NCBI GenBank assembly: GCA_937863905.1
Contig: CALMHV010000194.1
Span: 1 to 13,842, forward strand
DNA length: 13,842 nt
Direction of reading: 5' to 3'
DNA from: an uncultured Bacillota bacterium
GTDB taxonomy: Bacteria; Bacillota; Sulfobacillia; UBA995; UBA9673
Part shown: positions 7,570-13,842 of the stretch, one piece after another
How positions within the stretch are numbered: position 1 is the first letter of the stretch
Layout: each line of letters opens with the position of its first letter
The notes under the pieces: model-generated
What the model was told of the DNA's origin: nothing
The model's database searches: none
The model's input: only the letters and a program-made list of their open reading frames with translations
Translations under genes and position numbers: made by a program

Positions 7570-8949
7570 CTACGAAATCTCTAGGTTGGCCAGGGGAACG
7601 AAAATCCGCTGCCCGTCGGAGAGTTCCACTTCGGCCGAGAGCAGCTTGGCCTCGGTCTCGTAGGCTACCGGGTCGTCCGGCAGGGCCACGACGGTTCCCC
7701 ACTGGCCAAACTTCGGGTTACGAACTATCCGCACTTTCGACCCGAGGACCGCATCTCCTCTTTCATGCTCCAGTTCGTGCAGGCATTCCTCCACCGGCCG
7801 CGGTGGCGCCGCGCCGTCGTCGTCCAGGCTGGGGATGACGATCTCGGGGCGGATGGCCCCCGCCCGGACCTGGGTCGAACCGTTGACCGAGGCCAGACGC
7901 CCCTCCGCGCTCTTCAGGAGTTCGAAGGTGTCGGAGGCCATGGGCATGGTCCCGAACCCCTCGGTGAGAATGACCGTGAGGGCGAGGTCCTCCTGGCCGG
8001 TGATGCCGACCCCGAGCTCCTGACCAAGGAGGCCCGCCAGGTCGGCGTGGTTGGCCCCGCCGGTGATGATGCCGGCCACCCCTAGGTCGACGGCCTTGCG
8101 CATGGCTTCCAGCGTGATGTTGGCCCCTCCGACGACGATGGCCTCGGCCAGGTCGGGAGTCAGGTCATCGGCGGTGATGATCGCCTCCGGGCTCTTGGCC
8201 ACGACGCGGAGGACCCCGTGGTTCTCAAAGCCCAGGCCGAACAGGCCCTGGACGTAGGCGGCCGTCGCTTCGACACGGGCGCCGGTCTCGGGGAAGACCT
8301 CGGCCACCCGTCCCAGGAGGTAGGCGTCCACCTCCGTGGACTTGGTCGGCCGGACGATCGTCACGGCCCCGGTCTTCGTGCAAACCTTCTCAATCACGCC
8401 GGTGGTCGGGGCGTAGCAATACTCCAGGCCGAAGCCGCCCTGCGAGTCGGCGATGATGGCGCCCTGCCGGACCTCGTCGCCCTCCCGATACCGCATGTAG
8501 GCGCGCAGGAGCATCGGGGGGATGTCCAGCTTCTTGGACACGTTGACGATGACGACCGGGGCGGCCTTCTGAGCGTCCTCACGGATGAGGACGCGGGCGT
8601 AGGCGTGCGAGACGAACTCGATGACCCCATCGACCGGCGAGTAGGCCTCGTGAACCTCACCGAAAGGACCAGACGTCCTCCGCGCGATGACCTCCTTGGC
8701 CTGCACACGGTCACCGACCCGCTTGAGCATGAGCTTGCCGACCTGCTCCGGATTGAACGTCCCGCGGAGATCGGCCGCCAAATCGACGACAAAGGGGTCC
8801 CCTGGAACCGTCTCCGCCCGGGCGATCAGGTCACCGGGCCGGACACTCTCGCCGAGCTTCACGACCACCTCTCCGGGAAGAGGGATGGTCCTCGTCTTGG
8901 TCACCCGGACCCGCTCAAAGATGAAAGCGTGCCGTTCGGGATCTGGCAT
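7570..8949 (-). CDS. Uncharacterised 459-aa MutL partner with repeated barrel-sandwich-like motifs and KOW/SH3-like tail
   Basis: I do not recognise a named family. The N-terminal half has three similar segments, GESVRPGDLIAR (33-44), GDRVQAKEVIAR (79-90) and GDEVRQGAIIAD (157-168); the last two are followed by YSPVDGVIEFV (103-113) and YAPTTGVIEKV (179-189). Such G-D-x-V-x-x-G-x-x-I-A / P-x-x-G-x-I patterns are typical of barrel-sandwich (biotinyl/lipoyl, RnfC-like) folds, but no modifiable MKM lysine is seen. A middle alpha/beta region (about 255-345) is rich in GGAN and GITG turns. The C-terminus (about 397-459: GSKVRIVRNPKFGQWGTVV) resembles a KOW/SH3-like barrel. No signal peptide or membrane helix. 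Its ATG shares its A with the TGA of the MutL gene (TGATG), so the two are probably made together and may form a complex. Function unknown; scaffold or regulator of the ATPase is a guess. Confidence 0.85.
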   Translation of the reverse strand: MPDPERHAFIFERVRVTKTRTIPLPGEVVVKLGESVRPGDLIARAETVPGDPFVVDLAADLRGTFNPEQVGKLMLKRVGDRVQAKEVIARRTSGPFGEVHEAYSPVDGVIEFVSHAYARVLIREDAQKAAPVVIVNVSKKLDIPPMLLRAYMRYREGDEVRQGAIIADSQGGFGLEYCYAPTTGVIEKVCTKTGAVTIVRPTKSTEVDAYLLGRVAEVFPETGARVEATAAYVQGLFGLGFENHGVLRVVAKSPEAIITADDLTPDLAEAIVVGGANITLEAMRKAVDLGVAGIITGGANHADLAGLLGQELGVGITGQEDLALTVILTEGFGTMPMASDTFELLKSAEGRLASVNGSTQVRAGAIRPEIVIPSLDDDGAAPPRPVEECLHELEHERGDAVLGSKVRIVRNPKFGQWGTVVALPDDPVAYETEAKLLSAEVELSDGQRIFVPLANLEIS

Positions 8950-10823
8950 CAGCGGCGACCCCCTTTCGCTTCACCGTCCGGTAAGACCGTCTCCGGCAAG
9001 CCGGGGTAGGCATCCAGGGCTTTGATCCACTTCAGCACGGCCGCCCGCCTGGCCCTGGCCTGAACCGGGAACACGATGGGCCGGCCGCGGCCATCGAGCA
9101 CGAGCCCGACTTCGCCGCCGACGGCCTGAGTCTCGATGCGCCTCCCGGGCCCGGCGCCCACGTCCACGCCTCGAGCCGGGGTGATGGCGAGGCCGAGACG
9201 TTCACCGGTGGCCAGCGGGATGATCCTCAGTTCGCCGCCCACGACGGTCTCGCGGCGCTTGGCCCCGTCGGCGGACACCAGGTCCACCGTGGCCACGGTC
9301 TGGCCGGGTCTCGGCCGGCACCTTGGCGCGACGCAGGTGCCGAGGGGCACAAGGCAATCGGACTCGAAGACCTGCAGGGCGACCTTGGGATCGATCTCCG
9401 CCAGGACCCCGAGGTGCGGCATCATGAACACGCTGTCCACGAAGAGCCCGGTGACACCCTCGGGCTGGATGGAGTCCATGAGCAGGAGCATGGCCTGGGA
9501 CCGGCGCGGGGCATGGGAGAGCACACCGCCGCTCCCAATCACGGCGTTGACGGTCAGGGTGTCGACGAAGGACTGGCCGGACATCGTCTTCTGGTTGAAG
9601 GCATCTTTAAGTTTGTCGAAGGTCCCGACGTGCTGCACGCCCTTGAGCCCGACGGCCAGCGTCTTGTGGTGTTCGAAGGAGAGGCGGATGGCCTCCCGGG
9701 CCACGGCGTGCTCGATCAGGAGTTCTTCAAGCGTGCCCGGCAGGGTCGTCGGGCGGATCATCTTGTTCGCGTTGAGGTTCCTGAGCTCGTTCTCGTCGAT
9801 TTCGACCGGTAGCCAGCGCTCGACGTTCCCCAGCGTGGCCTCGGCGAAGACGTTGGCCGTGCTGTAGCTCATCCCCAGGTTGGCGCTCACCGTGCGGTGG
9901 AACTTGTCGCCGTAGGCGGAGAAGACGTCGGTGGTCGCCCCGCCGATGTCGACCCCGATGATGTTGGCCTGGTGGGCCTCGGCCATGAGCTTCATCATCT
10001 TCCCGACGGCCATCGGCGTCGGCTCGATGATGTTCTTCGCCCACTTGACGAGGTTCTCGTACCCCGGGGCCCGGGCCATCACGTGCTCCAGAAAGAGCCG
10101 GTGGATCTCCTGGCGAGCCGGTTCGAGGATTTCCTCCTCGAGCGTGGGGCGGATGTTGGGGACCACGTAGACGTCCATCTGGTCGCCGAGCACGTCCCGC
10201 ACGTACTCGCGGGCCCGGTGGTTGCCGGCGTAGACGAGGGGCACACGGTAGTTGCCGCCCAGGCGCGGGCGCGGCCGCGAGGCGGCGATGTACTCGGAGA
10301 TGGCCGCGACATGCGAGACGTTGCCGTCGTCGGTGCCGCCGGCGAAGAGAATCATGTCCGGCCGCAACTCCCGCAAGCGCCGGATACGCTCCATGACCAG
10401 ACGGGCGTCGTCCAGGGAGATGACGTCCATGACGATGGCGCCCGCGCCGAGCGCGGCCCGCTCGGCGCTCTCGGCCGTCATCGACTTGACCAGTCCGGCC
10501 ACGGACATCTGCAGACCGCCGCCGGCCGAGGAGGTGCAGACGAAAAGGTCCACCCCCGAAACGGCCTTCCCGGCTGCTCCCCGCTGCTCCGGCGTGACCA
10601 ACGAGCCGTTGGCCATCAGCGGGCGTCCGAGAAGCTTCTCCACCCGCCCGACAGCCTGGCGGACCCCGATCATCACGTCTTCGAGCGGGGCCTCGACCGT
10701 CGTCGGCGACTCGGCCCGGGCGGCCAAACGGTACTCCTGCTCACCCCGGCGTTCGATGACGATGGCCTTGGTCGTCGTGCTGCCGACGTCGATGGCCAGG
10801 ACGCTACGGAACTCCTGCTCCAT
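8949..10823 (-). CDS. glmL: GlmL/MutL-family actin-fold ATPase with C-terminal extension
   Basis: 624 aa, cytosolic. It carries an ASKHA (actin/hexokinase-type) ATPase fold: phosphate-1 AIDVGSTTTKAIVIE (10-24), AGGTDDGN (161-168), phosphate-2 IIGVDIGGATTDVFSA (288-303) and the adenosine-side IGSGGVLSHAP (429-439). This matches the MutL family named from the glutamate mutase operon, whose members are usually near 460 aa and are thought to assist or reactivate B12-dependent mutases. Here roughly 120-150 residues follow the ATPase core (from about 500), beta-rich by eye. No glmS/glmE or other mutase gene lies in the window, so a mutase role is not supported by context. ATG at 10823 with GGGGGTGG upstream. 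The stop overlaps the start of the 459-aa partner gene by one base. Family confident; biological role open. Unrelated to DNA mismatch-repair MutL. Confidence 0.88.
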   Translation of the reverse strand: MEQEFRSVLAIDVGSTTTKAIVIERRGEQEYRLAARAESPTTVEAPLEDVMIGVRQAVGRVEKLLGRPLMANGSLVTPEQRGAAGKAVSGVDLFVCTSSAGGGLQMSVAGLVKSMTAESAERAALGAGAIVMDVISLDDARLVMERIRRLRELRPDMILFAGGTDDGNVSHVAAISEYIAASRPRPRLGGNYRVPLVYAGNHRAREYVRDVLGDQMDVYVVPNIRPTLEEEILEPARQEIHRLFLEHVMARAPGYENLVKWAKNIIEPTPMAVGKMMKLMAEAHQANIIGVDIGGATTDVFSAYGDKFHRTVSANLGMSYSTANVFAEATLGNVERWLPVEIDENELRNLNANKMIRPTTLPGTLEELLIEHAVAREAIRLSFEHHKTLAVGLKGVQHVGTFDKLKDAFNQKTMSGQSFVDTLTVNAVIGSGGVLSHAPRRSQAMLLLMDSIQPEGVTGLFVDSVFMMPHLGVLAEIDPKVALQVFESDCLVPLGTCVAPRCRPRPGQTVATVDLVSADGAKRRETVVGGELRIIPLATGERLGLAITPARGVDVGAGPGRRIETQAVGGEVGLVLDGRGRPIVFPVQARARRAAVLKWIKALDAYPGLPETVLPDGEAKGGRR

Positions 10824-10950
10824 TCAGTGCCACCCCCGGAAGGGTCAAATGGTCACCTGGTTGCGTTATCTTCCTTGGCATACGGACGCTCCCAGGGAAA
10901 GTTTCACGGTTCGCCGGGCTCAGGCCGTGATAGTCCAGGGGCCGCTCTCT
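10824..10950 (-). other. Gap between etfA and glmL
   Basis: 127 bp without a gene. It holds a 6-bp perfect inverted repeat (10904-10909 with 10925-10930, 15-base loop) some 20 bases after the etfA stop, a 9-bp palindrome centred near 10894, and the glmL ribosome-binding site at its left end. The hairpin lacks a clear T-tract, so it is a weak terminator candidate at best. No promoter with good -35 and -10 boxes was found. Confidence 0.3.
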
Positions 10951-11952
10951 CTAGCTCATCTCTTTCTTGACCGCCTCCGTCAGGAGCGGGACGACCTCGA
11001 AGAGGTCTCCGGCGATGCCGAAGGTGGCCACCTTGAAAATCGGGGCGTCGGGGTTCTTGTTGATGGCCACGATGATCTCCGACGACCTCATCCCGGCCAG
11101 GTGCTGGATGGCGCCGGAGATGCCGCAGGCGATGTAGACCTTGGGACTGACCGTCTTGCCCGTCTGGCCGACCTGGTGCGCGTAGGGCACCCAACCGGCG
11201 TCGACCGCGGCGCGCGAGGCGCCCATGGCGCCCTTGAAGGCGTCGGCCAGGGCCTTGACAACGGCGAATCTCTCCGGCCCGCCCATCCCCCGGCCGCCGG
11301 AGACGATGATGTCGGCCTCCTCAAGCTTGACCTCCCCGCCGCCGGTCTCCACCGACTCGAGCAGCTTCACGCGGTCGCGAATCTGGAGGCCCCCGAGGTC
11401 CACCTTCTCCACGCGGCCCTTGCGGGAAGCGTCAAGGACCGGGCGGGGCGAAGCCTTCGGGCGGAGGGTGGCCATCTGCGGCCGGGCCTCCGGGCAGGTG
11501 ACGGTGGCCAGGACGTTGCCGCCGTACATCGGGCGGACGGCGACCAGGTTCCCGGCGTCCCAGGAAAGCTCGACGCAGTCGGCCGCCAGGCCGGCCCGCA
11601 GTTTGGTCGCCAGGCGCGGCGCCAGGGAGCGGCCGGCGGAGTTCGCCCCGATGAGGAAAACGGCCGGCTTGTGGTTCTCCGCGAGGTGGGCCAGCACGTC
11701 CACGTAGGGGTCGTCACGGAAGGTGTCGAGCTTCGGGTGCTCGACGACAAGGACCACATCGGCCCCGGACTGGATGAGCCCTTCGGCCAGTCCGCCCACG
11801 TCCTGCCCCAGCAGGACGGCCCAAACCTCCTGCGAGGAGGCGGAGGCGAGCTTGCGGGCGAGCCCGATGGCCTCCAGAGCCACATTGGCGACCTTGCCCT
11901 TCTTCTGTTCGGCTAGGACCCAGATATGCTTAGCTTCGGCCTTGCTGATCAT
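10951..11952 (-). CDS. etfA: Electron transfer flavoprotein, alpha subunit
   Basis: EtfA pairs with EtfB and carries FAD to pass electrons between acyl-CoA or related dehydrogenases and the quinone or ferredoxin pool. 333 aa, normal length, no N-terminal ferredoxin extension. Domain I contains [14 protein letters not shown] (154-167). The FAD-binding domain II shows [12 protein letters not shown] (218-229), [11 protein letters not shown] (244-254), [20 protein letters not shown] (260-279) and [10 protein letters not shown] (297-306), ending [14 protein letters not shown]. The ATG at 11952 is preceded by GGGAGGGGAG. It follows etfB by 15 bp, so the two form an operon. No acyl-CoA dehydrogenase, FixC/FixX or EtfQO gene is visible nearby, so the electron donor and acceptor are unknown. 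Confidence 0.97.
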   Translation of the reverse strand: MISKAEAKHIWVLAEQKKGKVANVALEAIGLARKLASASSQEVWAVLLGQDVGGLAEGLIQSGADVVLVVEHPKLDTFRDDPYVDVLAHLAENHKPAVFLIGANSAGRSLAPRLATKLRAGLAADCVELSWDAGNLVAVRPMYGGNVLATVTCPEARPQMATLRPKASPRPVLDASRKGRVEKVDLGGLQIRDRVKLLESVETGGGEVKLEEADIIVSGGRGMGGPERFAVVKALADAFKGAMGASRAAVDAGWVPYAHQVGQTGKTVSPKVYIACGISGAIQHLAGMRSSEIIVAINKNPDAPIFKVATFGIAGDLFEVVPLLTEAVKKEMS

Positions 11953-11967
11953 CGCTCTCCCCTCCCT

Positions 11968-12753
11968 CTACAGGATCTTGGCGGCCTTGAGTTTGGCCAC
12001 CAGGGTCTTGACTTGCTCATCGGCCGTGCCGGGGATCATCTCGCCACCGGAACGCGGCGGAGGCGGGGCCAGCTTGGTCACCTTGGTCGGCGACCCGGCC
12101 GGACCGATGCGGGAAGCGTCGAGGCCGAGATCGCCGGCCGCCCACACCGGTATCTCCACACGCTTAGCCTTCATAAGCCCCTTGAGCGAGGCGAGGCGGG
12201 GCTCGTTGATCTCCTTGACGACGCTGATGACCATCGGAAGCGGGCCCTCCAAGACCTCGTACCCGTCATCCGTCATCCGCTGCACGCGGATGTACCCGTC
12301 CTTCAGTTCCTCGATCTTGCGCACGAAGCTGACCATCGGGAGGCCCAGTTCCTCGGCCAGGCTCGGCCCGACCTGACCCGAGGCGCCGTCCATGGCCTGG
12401 CGCCCGCAGATGATGAGGTCGTACGGGCCGCACTTTTCGATGCCGCGAGCCAGGATGTGGGCCGCGGCCAGTGGGTCGGACCCCTCGAAGGCCTGGTCCG
12501 AGAGCAAGAAGGCCTCGTCGGCCCCCGTGGCCAGGGCCTCGCGGAGCGACTCGTTCGTCTTCTCCGGCCCGGCGCTGATGACGGCGACCGTGGCCCCGGA
12601 CGCCTCCTTGATCCGGATGGCCTCCTCCAGGGCGTAGGTGTCGTAGGGGTTGATGATCCTGGTCAGGCCCTCGGTGTCGACCCGGCCGCCGGCCTGGTCG
12701 ATCTTCACTTCGGTCGTCTCAGGTACCTGTTTGATGCTGACGACGATCCGCAT
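11968..12753 (-). CDS. etfB: Electron transfer flavoprotein, beta subunit
   Basis: 261 aa, full length. It opens with MRIVVSIKQVPETTEV, as EtfB/FixA proteins do, followed by NPYDTYALEEAIRIKE (35-50), AGPEKTNESLREALATGADEA (61-81), the nucleotide-binding DGASGQVGPSLAEELGLP (122-139) and the EtfB signature region around 156-181 (RVQRMTDDGYEVLEGPLP). The N-terminus and several motifs look closer to the clostridial/FixA type, some of which bifurcate electrons using a second FAD in this subunit; I cannot decide that from sequence by eye. The ATG at 12753 is fixed by an in-frame TGA four codons upstream and the conserved N-terminus, though AAGGAG directly abuts the ATG. A TetR-type operator-like site lies about 40 bp upstream. 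First gene of etfBA. Confidence 0.97.
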   Translation of the reverse strand: MRIVVSIKQVPETTEVKIDQAGGRVDTEGLTRIINPYDTYALEEAIRIKEASGATVAVISAGPEKTNESLREALATGADEAFLLSDQAFEGSDPLAAAHILARGIEKCGPYDLIICGRQAMDGASGQVGPSLAEELGLPMVSFVRKIEELKDGYIRVQRMTDDGYEVLEGPLPMVISVVKEINEPRLASLKGLMKAKRVEIPVWAAGDLGLDASRIGPAGSPTKVTKLAPPPPRSGGEMIPGTADEQVKTLVAKLKAAKIL

Positions 12754-12763
12754 CTCCTTGCAT
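12719..12763 (-). other. Possible 14-codon leader ORF overlapping the etfB start
   Basis: An ATG at 12763 with GAGGGG four bases upstream opens a 14-residue frame (MQGDARRQHQTGT) ending in TGA at 12719, out of frame with etfB and spanning its start codon. The better-spaced Shine-Dalgarno belongs to this small frame rather than to etfB. It could couple or tune etfB initiation, or be chance. No similarity is recognised. Confidence 0.25.
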
Positions 12764-12781
12764 CACGCCCCTCTCAGACTT

Positions 12782-12807
12782 GTTCGATTACGAACCAAAC
12801 GGTCGGT
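12782..12807. promoter_or_regulatory. Operator-like palindromes upstream of etfBA (TetR-type)
   Basis: On the minus strand 12807-12794 reads ACCGACCGTTTGGT, an imperfect palindrome with ACC...GGT arms. It closely resembles the operator I recall for fatty-acid/phenylacetate TetR repressors such as Thermus PfmR (ACCGACCGNTNGGT core). It overlaps a perfect 14-bp palindrome at 12782-12795 (GTTCG-ATTA-CGAAC). Both lie about 30-55 bp upstream of the etfB ATG, a usual position for a repressor site. No regulator gene is in the window, so the link to fatty-acid or acyl-CoA control is inference. Confidence 0.4.
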
Positions 12808-12819
12808 CTAGCTTTAGCC

Positions 12820-12833
12820 AAGCGCAGCCGCTT
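12820..12833. repeat. Short inverted repeat upstream of etfB
   Basis: AAGCG-CAGC-CGCTT, 5-bp perfect arms with a 4-base loop, followed on the plus strand by TTCCTTT. It is too small and wrongly oriented to be a good terminator for the minus-strand genes. Confidence 0.25.
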
Positions 12834-12865
12834 TTCCTTTGCTGGACAGTTCCGACAATGCGTTG

Positions 12866-12900
12866 GGCGGCCGCCGCCGGGCCATGGTGGCCGCCGCCGG
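12866..12900. repeat. GC-only direct and inverted repeats after the GTPase gene
   Basis: The 12-mer GGCCGCCGCCGG occurs twice with a 20-bp period (12869-12880 and 12889-12900). A perfect 10-bp palindrome GGCGGCCGCC lies at 12866-12875 and a small hairpin GGCCA-TGG-TGGCC at 12880-12892. Strong secondary structure is expected in the 3' end of the GTPase transcript and could act as a rho-dependent or pause-type end. There is no T-tract for a classic intrinsic terminator. Confidence 0.4.
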
Positions 12901-12927
12901 ACCTTGACGCGCCCCCGGCCGTCAGCC

Positions 12928-13839
12928 TCAGGCCCTCACCTTGAGTTCGATCTCATCCCCGTCGGCCAGGACATGACCCGGCCCGACGACCTGCCCCGGG
13001 AACCTGGCCGACGGTCCCCAGACGACGGCCTTCATGGCGACGCCTGACAGCTCTTTGTGGACGCCCCGGGCCAGGTCGCCGATGGTGGCGCCCTCGTCCA
13101 GGACGAAGGGCTCGCCGCCCTCGCCCCTTTCGCCTCGTCGCCAGACGCGGACGAGACCGGCCATGGCCCAGACCATGGCCCTGAGTTCGTCCAGCCCTTC
13201 GCCGGTAATCGTCGAGCAGGCCACCGCCCGTCCGGCAGCCGCGAGGCGCGCTGGGGCCGCCTCCCTGGCCCCGGGGAGGTCGAGTCCGGTGAGGCAGGTG
13301 GCCTCCGGCCTCTCTATCCCGGCCGCCGCGACTTCCCGGCGCACGAGGTCGAGTTCCAGAGGGTCCTGTCCCAGGCCGGACAGGTATAGAACGATGTCCG
13401 CGGTCCGGACGGCCCCGAGGAGGGCCTTCCCTCCCCCACGGTCTTCGCTCGCCCCGGGCAGGAGCCCGGGTATCTCCACGAACTGCAACCAGGCCCCACC
13501 GACGTTGACCAGCGCCGCCTGGGGTTTGAGAGTGGCGAAGGGGTACTCGGCCACGCGGATCTGGGCCCCCGACAAAGCCTTGAGCAGGGCCGACTTGCCC
13601 GCGTTGGGCGGGCCGACGACGGCGACCTGCCGGTGGCCCTGTTTGGGCACGTTGAAGCTTTGTCGCGCCGGCACCTTGGCCCGCAGGCCGGTAGCCGCGA
13701 TCTCCTGGTTGATCCACTGGCGGAGCTTGCCGAAAGCTCCGGTGTAGTACCCCGGCAGGCTATCCAGAGCTTCGCGTAAGACGCGGACACGCTCGGCTCC
13801 GGTCTTACCCGTGATGTCCCTCTTTATCAGCCGCTTCAT
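12928..13839 (-). CDS. TGS-domain, OBG/DRG-like small GTPase
   Basis: 303 aa. A basic, helical N-terminus (1-65) precedes a GTPase domain with G1 GPPNAGKS (76-83), a G2 Thr near 103 in YPFATLKPQAA, G3 as EIPG (122-125, Glu replacing the usual Asp) and a G5-like STITGEG (209-215). The C-terminal 60 residues (about 243-303: FVLDEGATIGDLARGVHKEL ... DGDEIELKVR) form a TGS domain. This order matches DRG/OBG-type GTPases that act on ribosomes or RNA in the cytosol. The G4 motif, normally NKxD, is not clear; the expected place reads TGLDL (184-188). The ATG at 13839 is only three bases from the window edge, so an upstream start cannot be excluded. It is separated from etfB by 174 bp and is probably a different transcription unit. 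Confidence 0.85.
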   Translation of the reverse strand: MKRLIKRDITGKTGAERVRVLREALDSLPGYYTGAFGKLRQWINQEIAATGLRAKVPARQSFNVPKQGHRQVAVVGPPNAGKSALLKALSGAQIRVAEYPFATLKPQAALVNVGGAWLQFVEIPGLLPGASEDRGGGKALLGAVRTADIVLYLSGLGQDPLELDLVRREVAAAGIERPEATCLTGLDLPGAREAAPARLAAAGRAVACSTITGEGLDELRAMVWAMAGLVRVWRRGERGEGGEPFVLDEGATIGDLARGVHKELSGVAMKAVVWGPSARFPGQVVGPGHVLADGDEIELKVRA

Positions 13840-13842
13840 GAC

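Noticed and set aside
6545..7702. Open minus-strand frame of 385 codons overlapping the first exporter gene
   Set aside because: Runs in another frame of a well-supported ABC transporter gene and shows only R/G/P-rich low-complexity sequence.
8949..10823. DNA mismatch-repair MutL
   Set aside because: Motifs are those of the actin/hexokinase ATPase fold (DVGSTTTK, DIGGATTD), not the GHKL fold of mismatch-repair MutL; the shared name is coincidental.
10904..10930. Hairpin after etfA as a rho-independent terminator
   Set aside because: Six-bp arms with a 15-base loop and only AAACTTTCC after it; too weak to call.
12760..12840. Sigma-70 promoter for etfBA
   Set aside because: TTGGCT on the minus strand has no TATAAT-like box at 16-18 bp; no pair of boxes was convincing.
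1..13842. CRISPR array, tRNA, rRNA or insertion sequence
   Set aside because: No regular spaced repeats, no tRNA cloverleaf arms and no transposase-like coding sequence were found.

Overview
The window is a compact, high-GC (well above 60% by eye) bacterial segment in which every supported gene lies on the minus strand, so the biological reading order runs from position 13842 down to 1. The order dprA - topA - xerC at the left end is typical of Bacillota chromosomes, where trmFO often sits between topA and xerC and hslVU/codY follow. Together with EtfBA, a GlmL/MutL-type ATPase, frequent GTG/TTG starts and strong Shine-Dalgarno sequences, this suggests a high-GC, probably anaerobic or thermophilic Bacillota (Limnochordia-, Thermaerobacteria-, Symbiobacteriia- or Moorella-like). 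The lineage is inference only; no rRNA is present.

Layout in transcription order: (1) a TGS-domain, OBG/DRG-like GTPase (13839-12928); (2) a 174-bp gap with a TetR-type operator-like palindrome and GC-rich repeats; (3) etfB and etfA (12753-10951), 15 bp apart, encoding an electron-transfer flavoprotein with no partner dehydrogenase in view; (4) a 127-bp gap; (5) a GlmL/MutL-family actin-fold ATPase with a C-terminal extension (10823-8949), whose stop overlaps the start of an uncharacterised 459-aa protein with repeated barrel-sandwich-like motifs and a KOW/SH3-like tail (8949-7570); (6) two ABC exporter half-transporters (7545-5689 and 5689-3803), coupled by a one-base stop/start overlap, which look like an asymmetric heterodimer with one degenerate ATP site; (7) dprA (3763-2579) and topA (2537-330, TTG start); (8) a 176-bp gap with a possible promoter and a mutually exclusive stem structure that includes the xerC ribosome-binding region; (9) the first 51 codons of xerC (153-1), cut by the window edge.

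The spacing from 10823 to 330 (overlaps or gaps of about 40 bp or less) allows one long transcript linking the MutL/partner pair, the exporter, and the DNA-uptake/topology genes. Functionally there are three blocks: redox (EtfBA), a poorly understood ATPase-plus-partner module that in this window lacks any B12 mutase, and DNA housekeeping. The least explained items are the 459-aa MutL partner and the switch-like RNA leader of xerC. No mobile elements, CRISPR arrays, tRNAs or rRNAs were seen.
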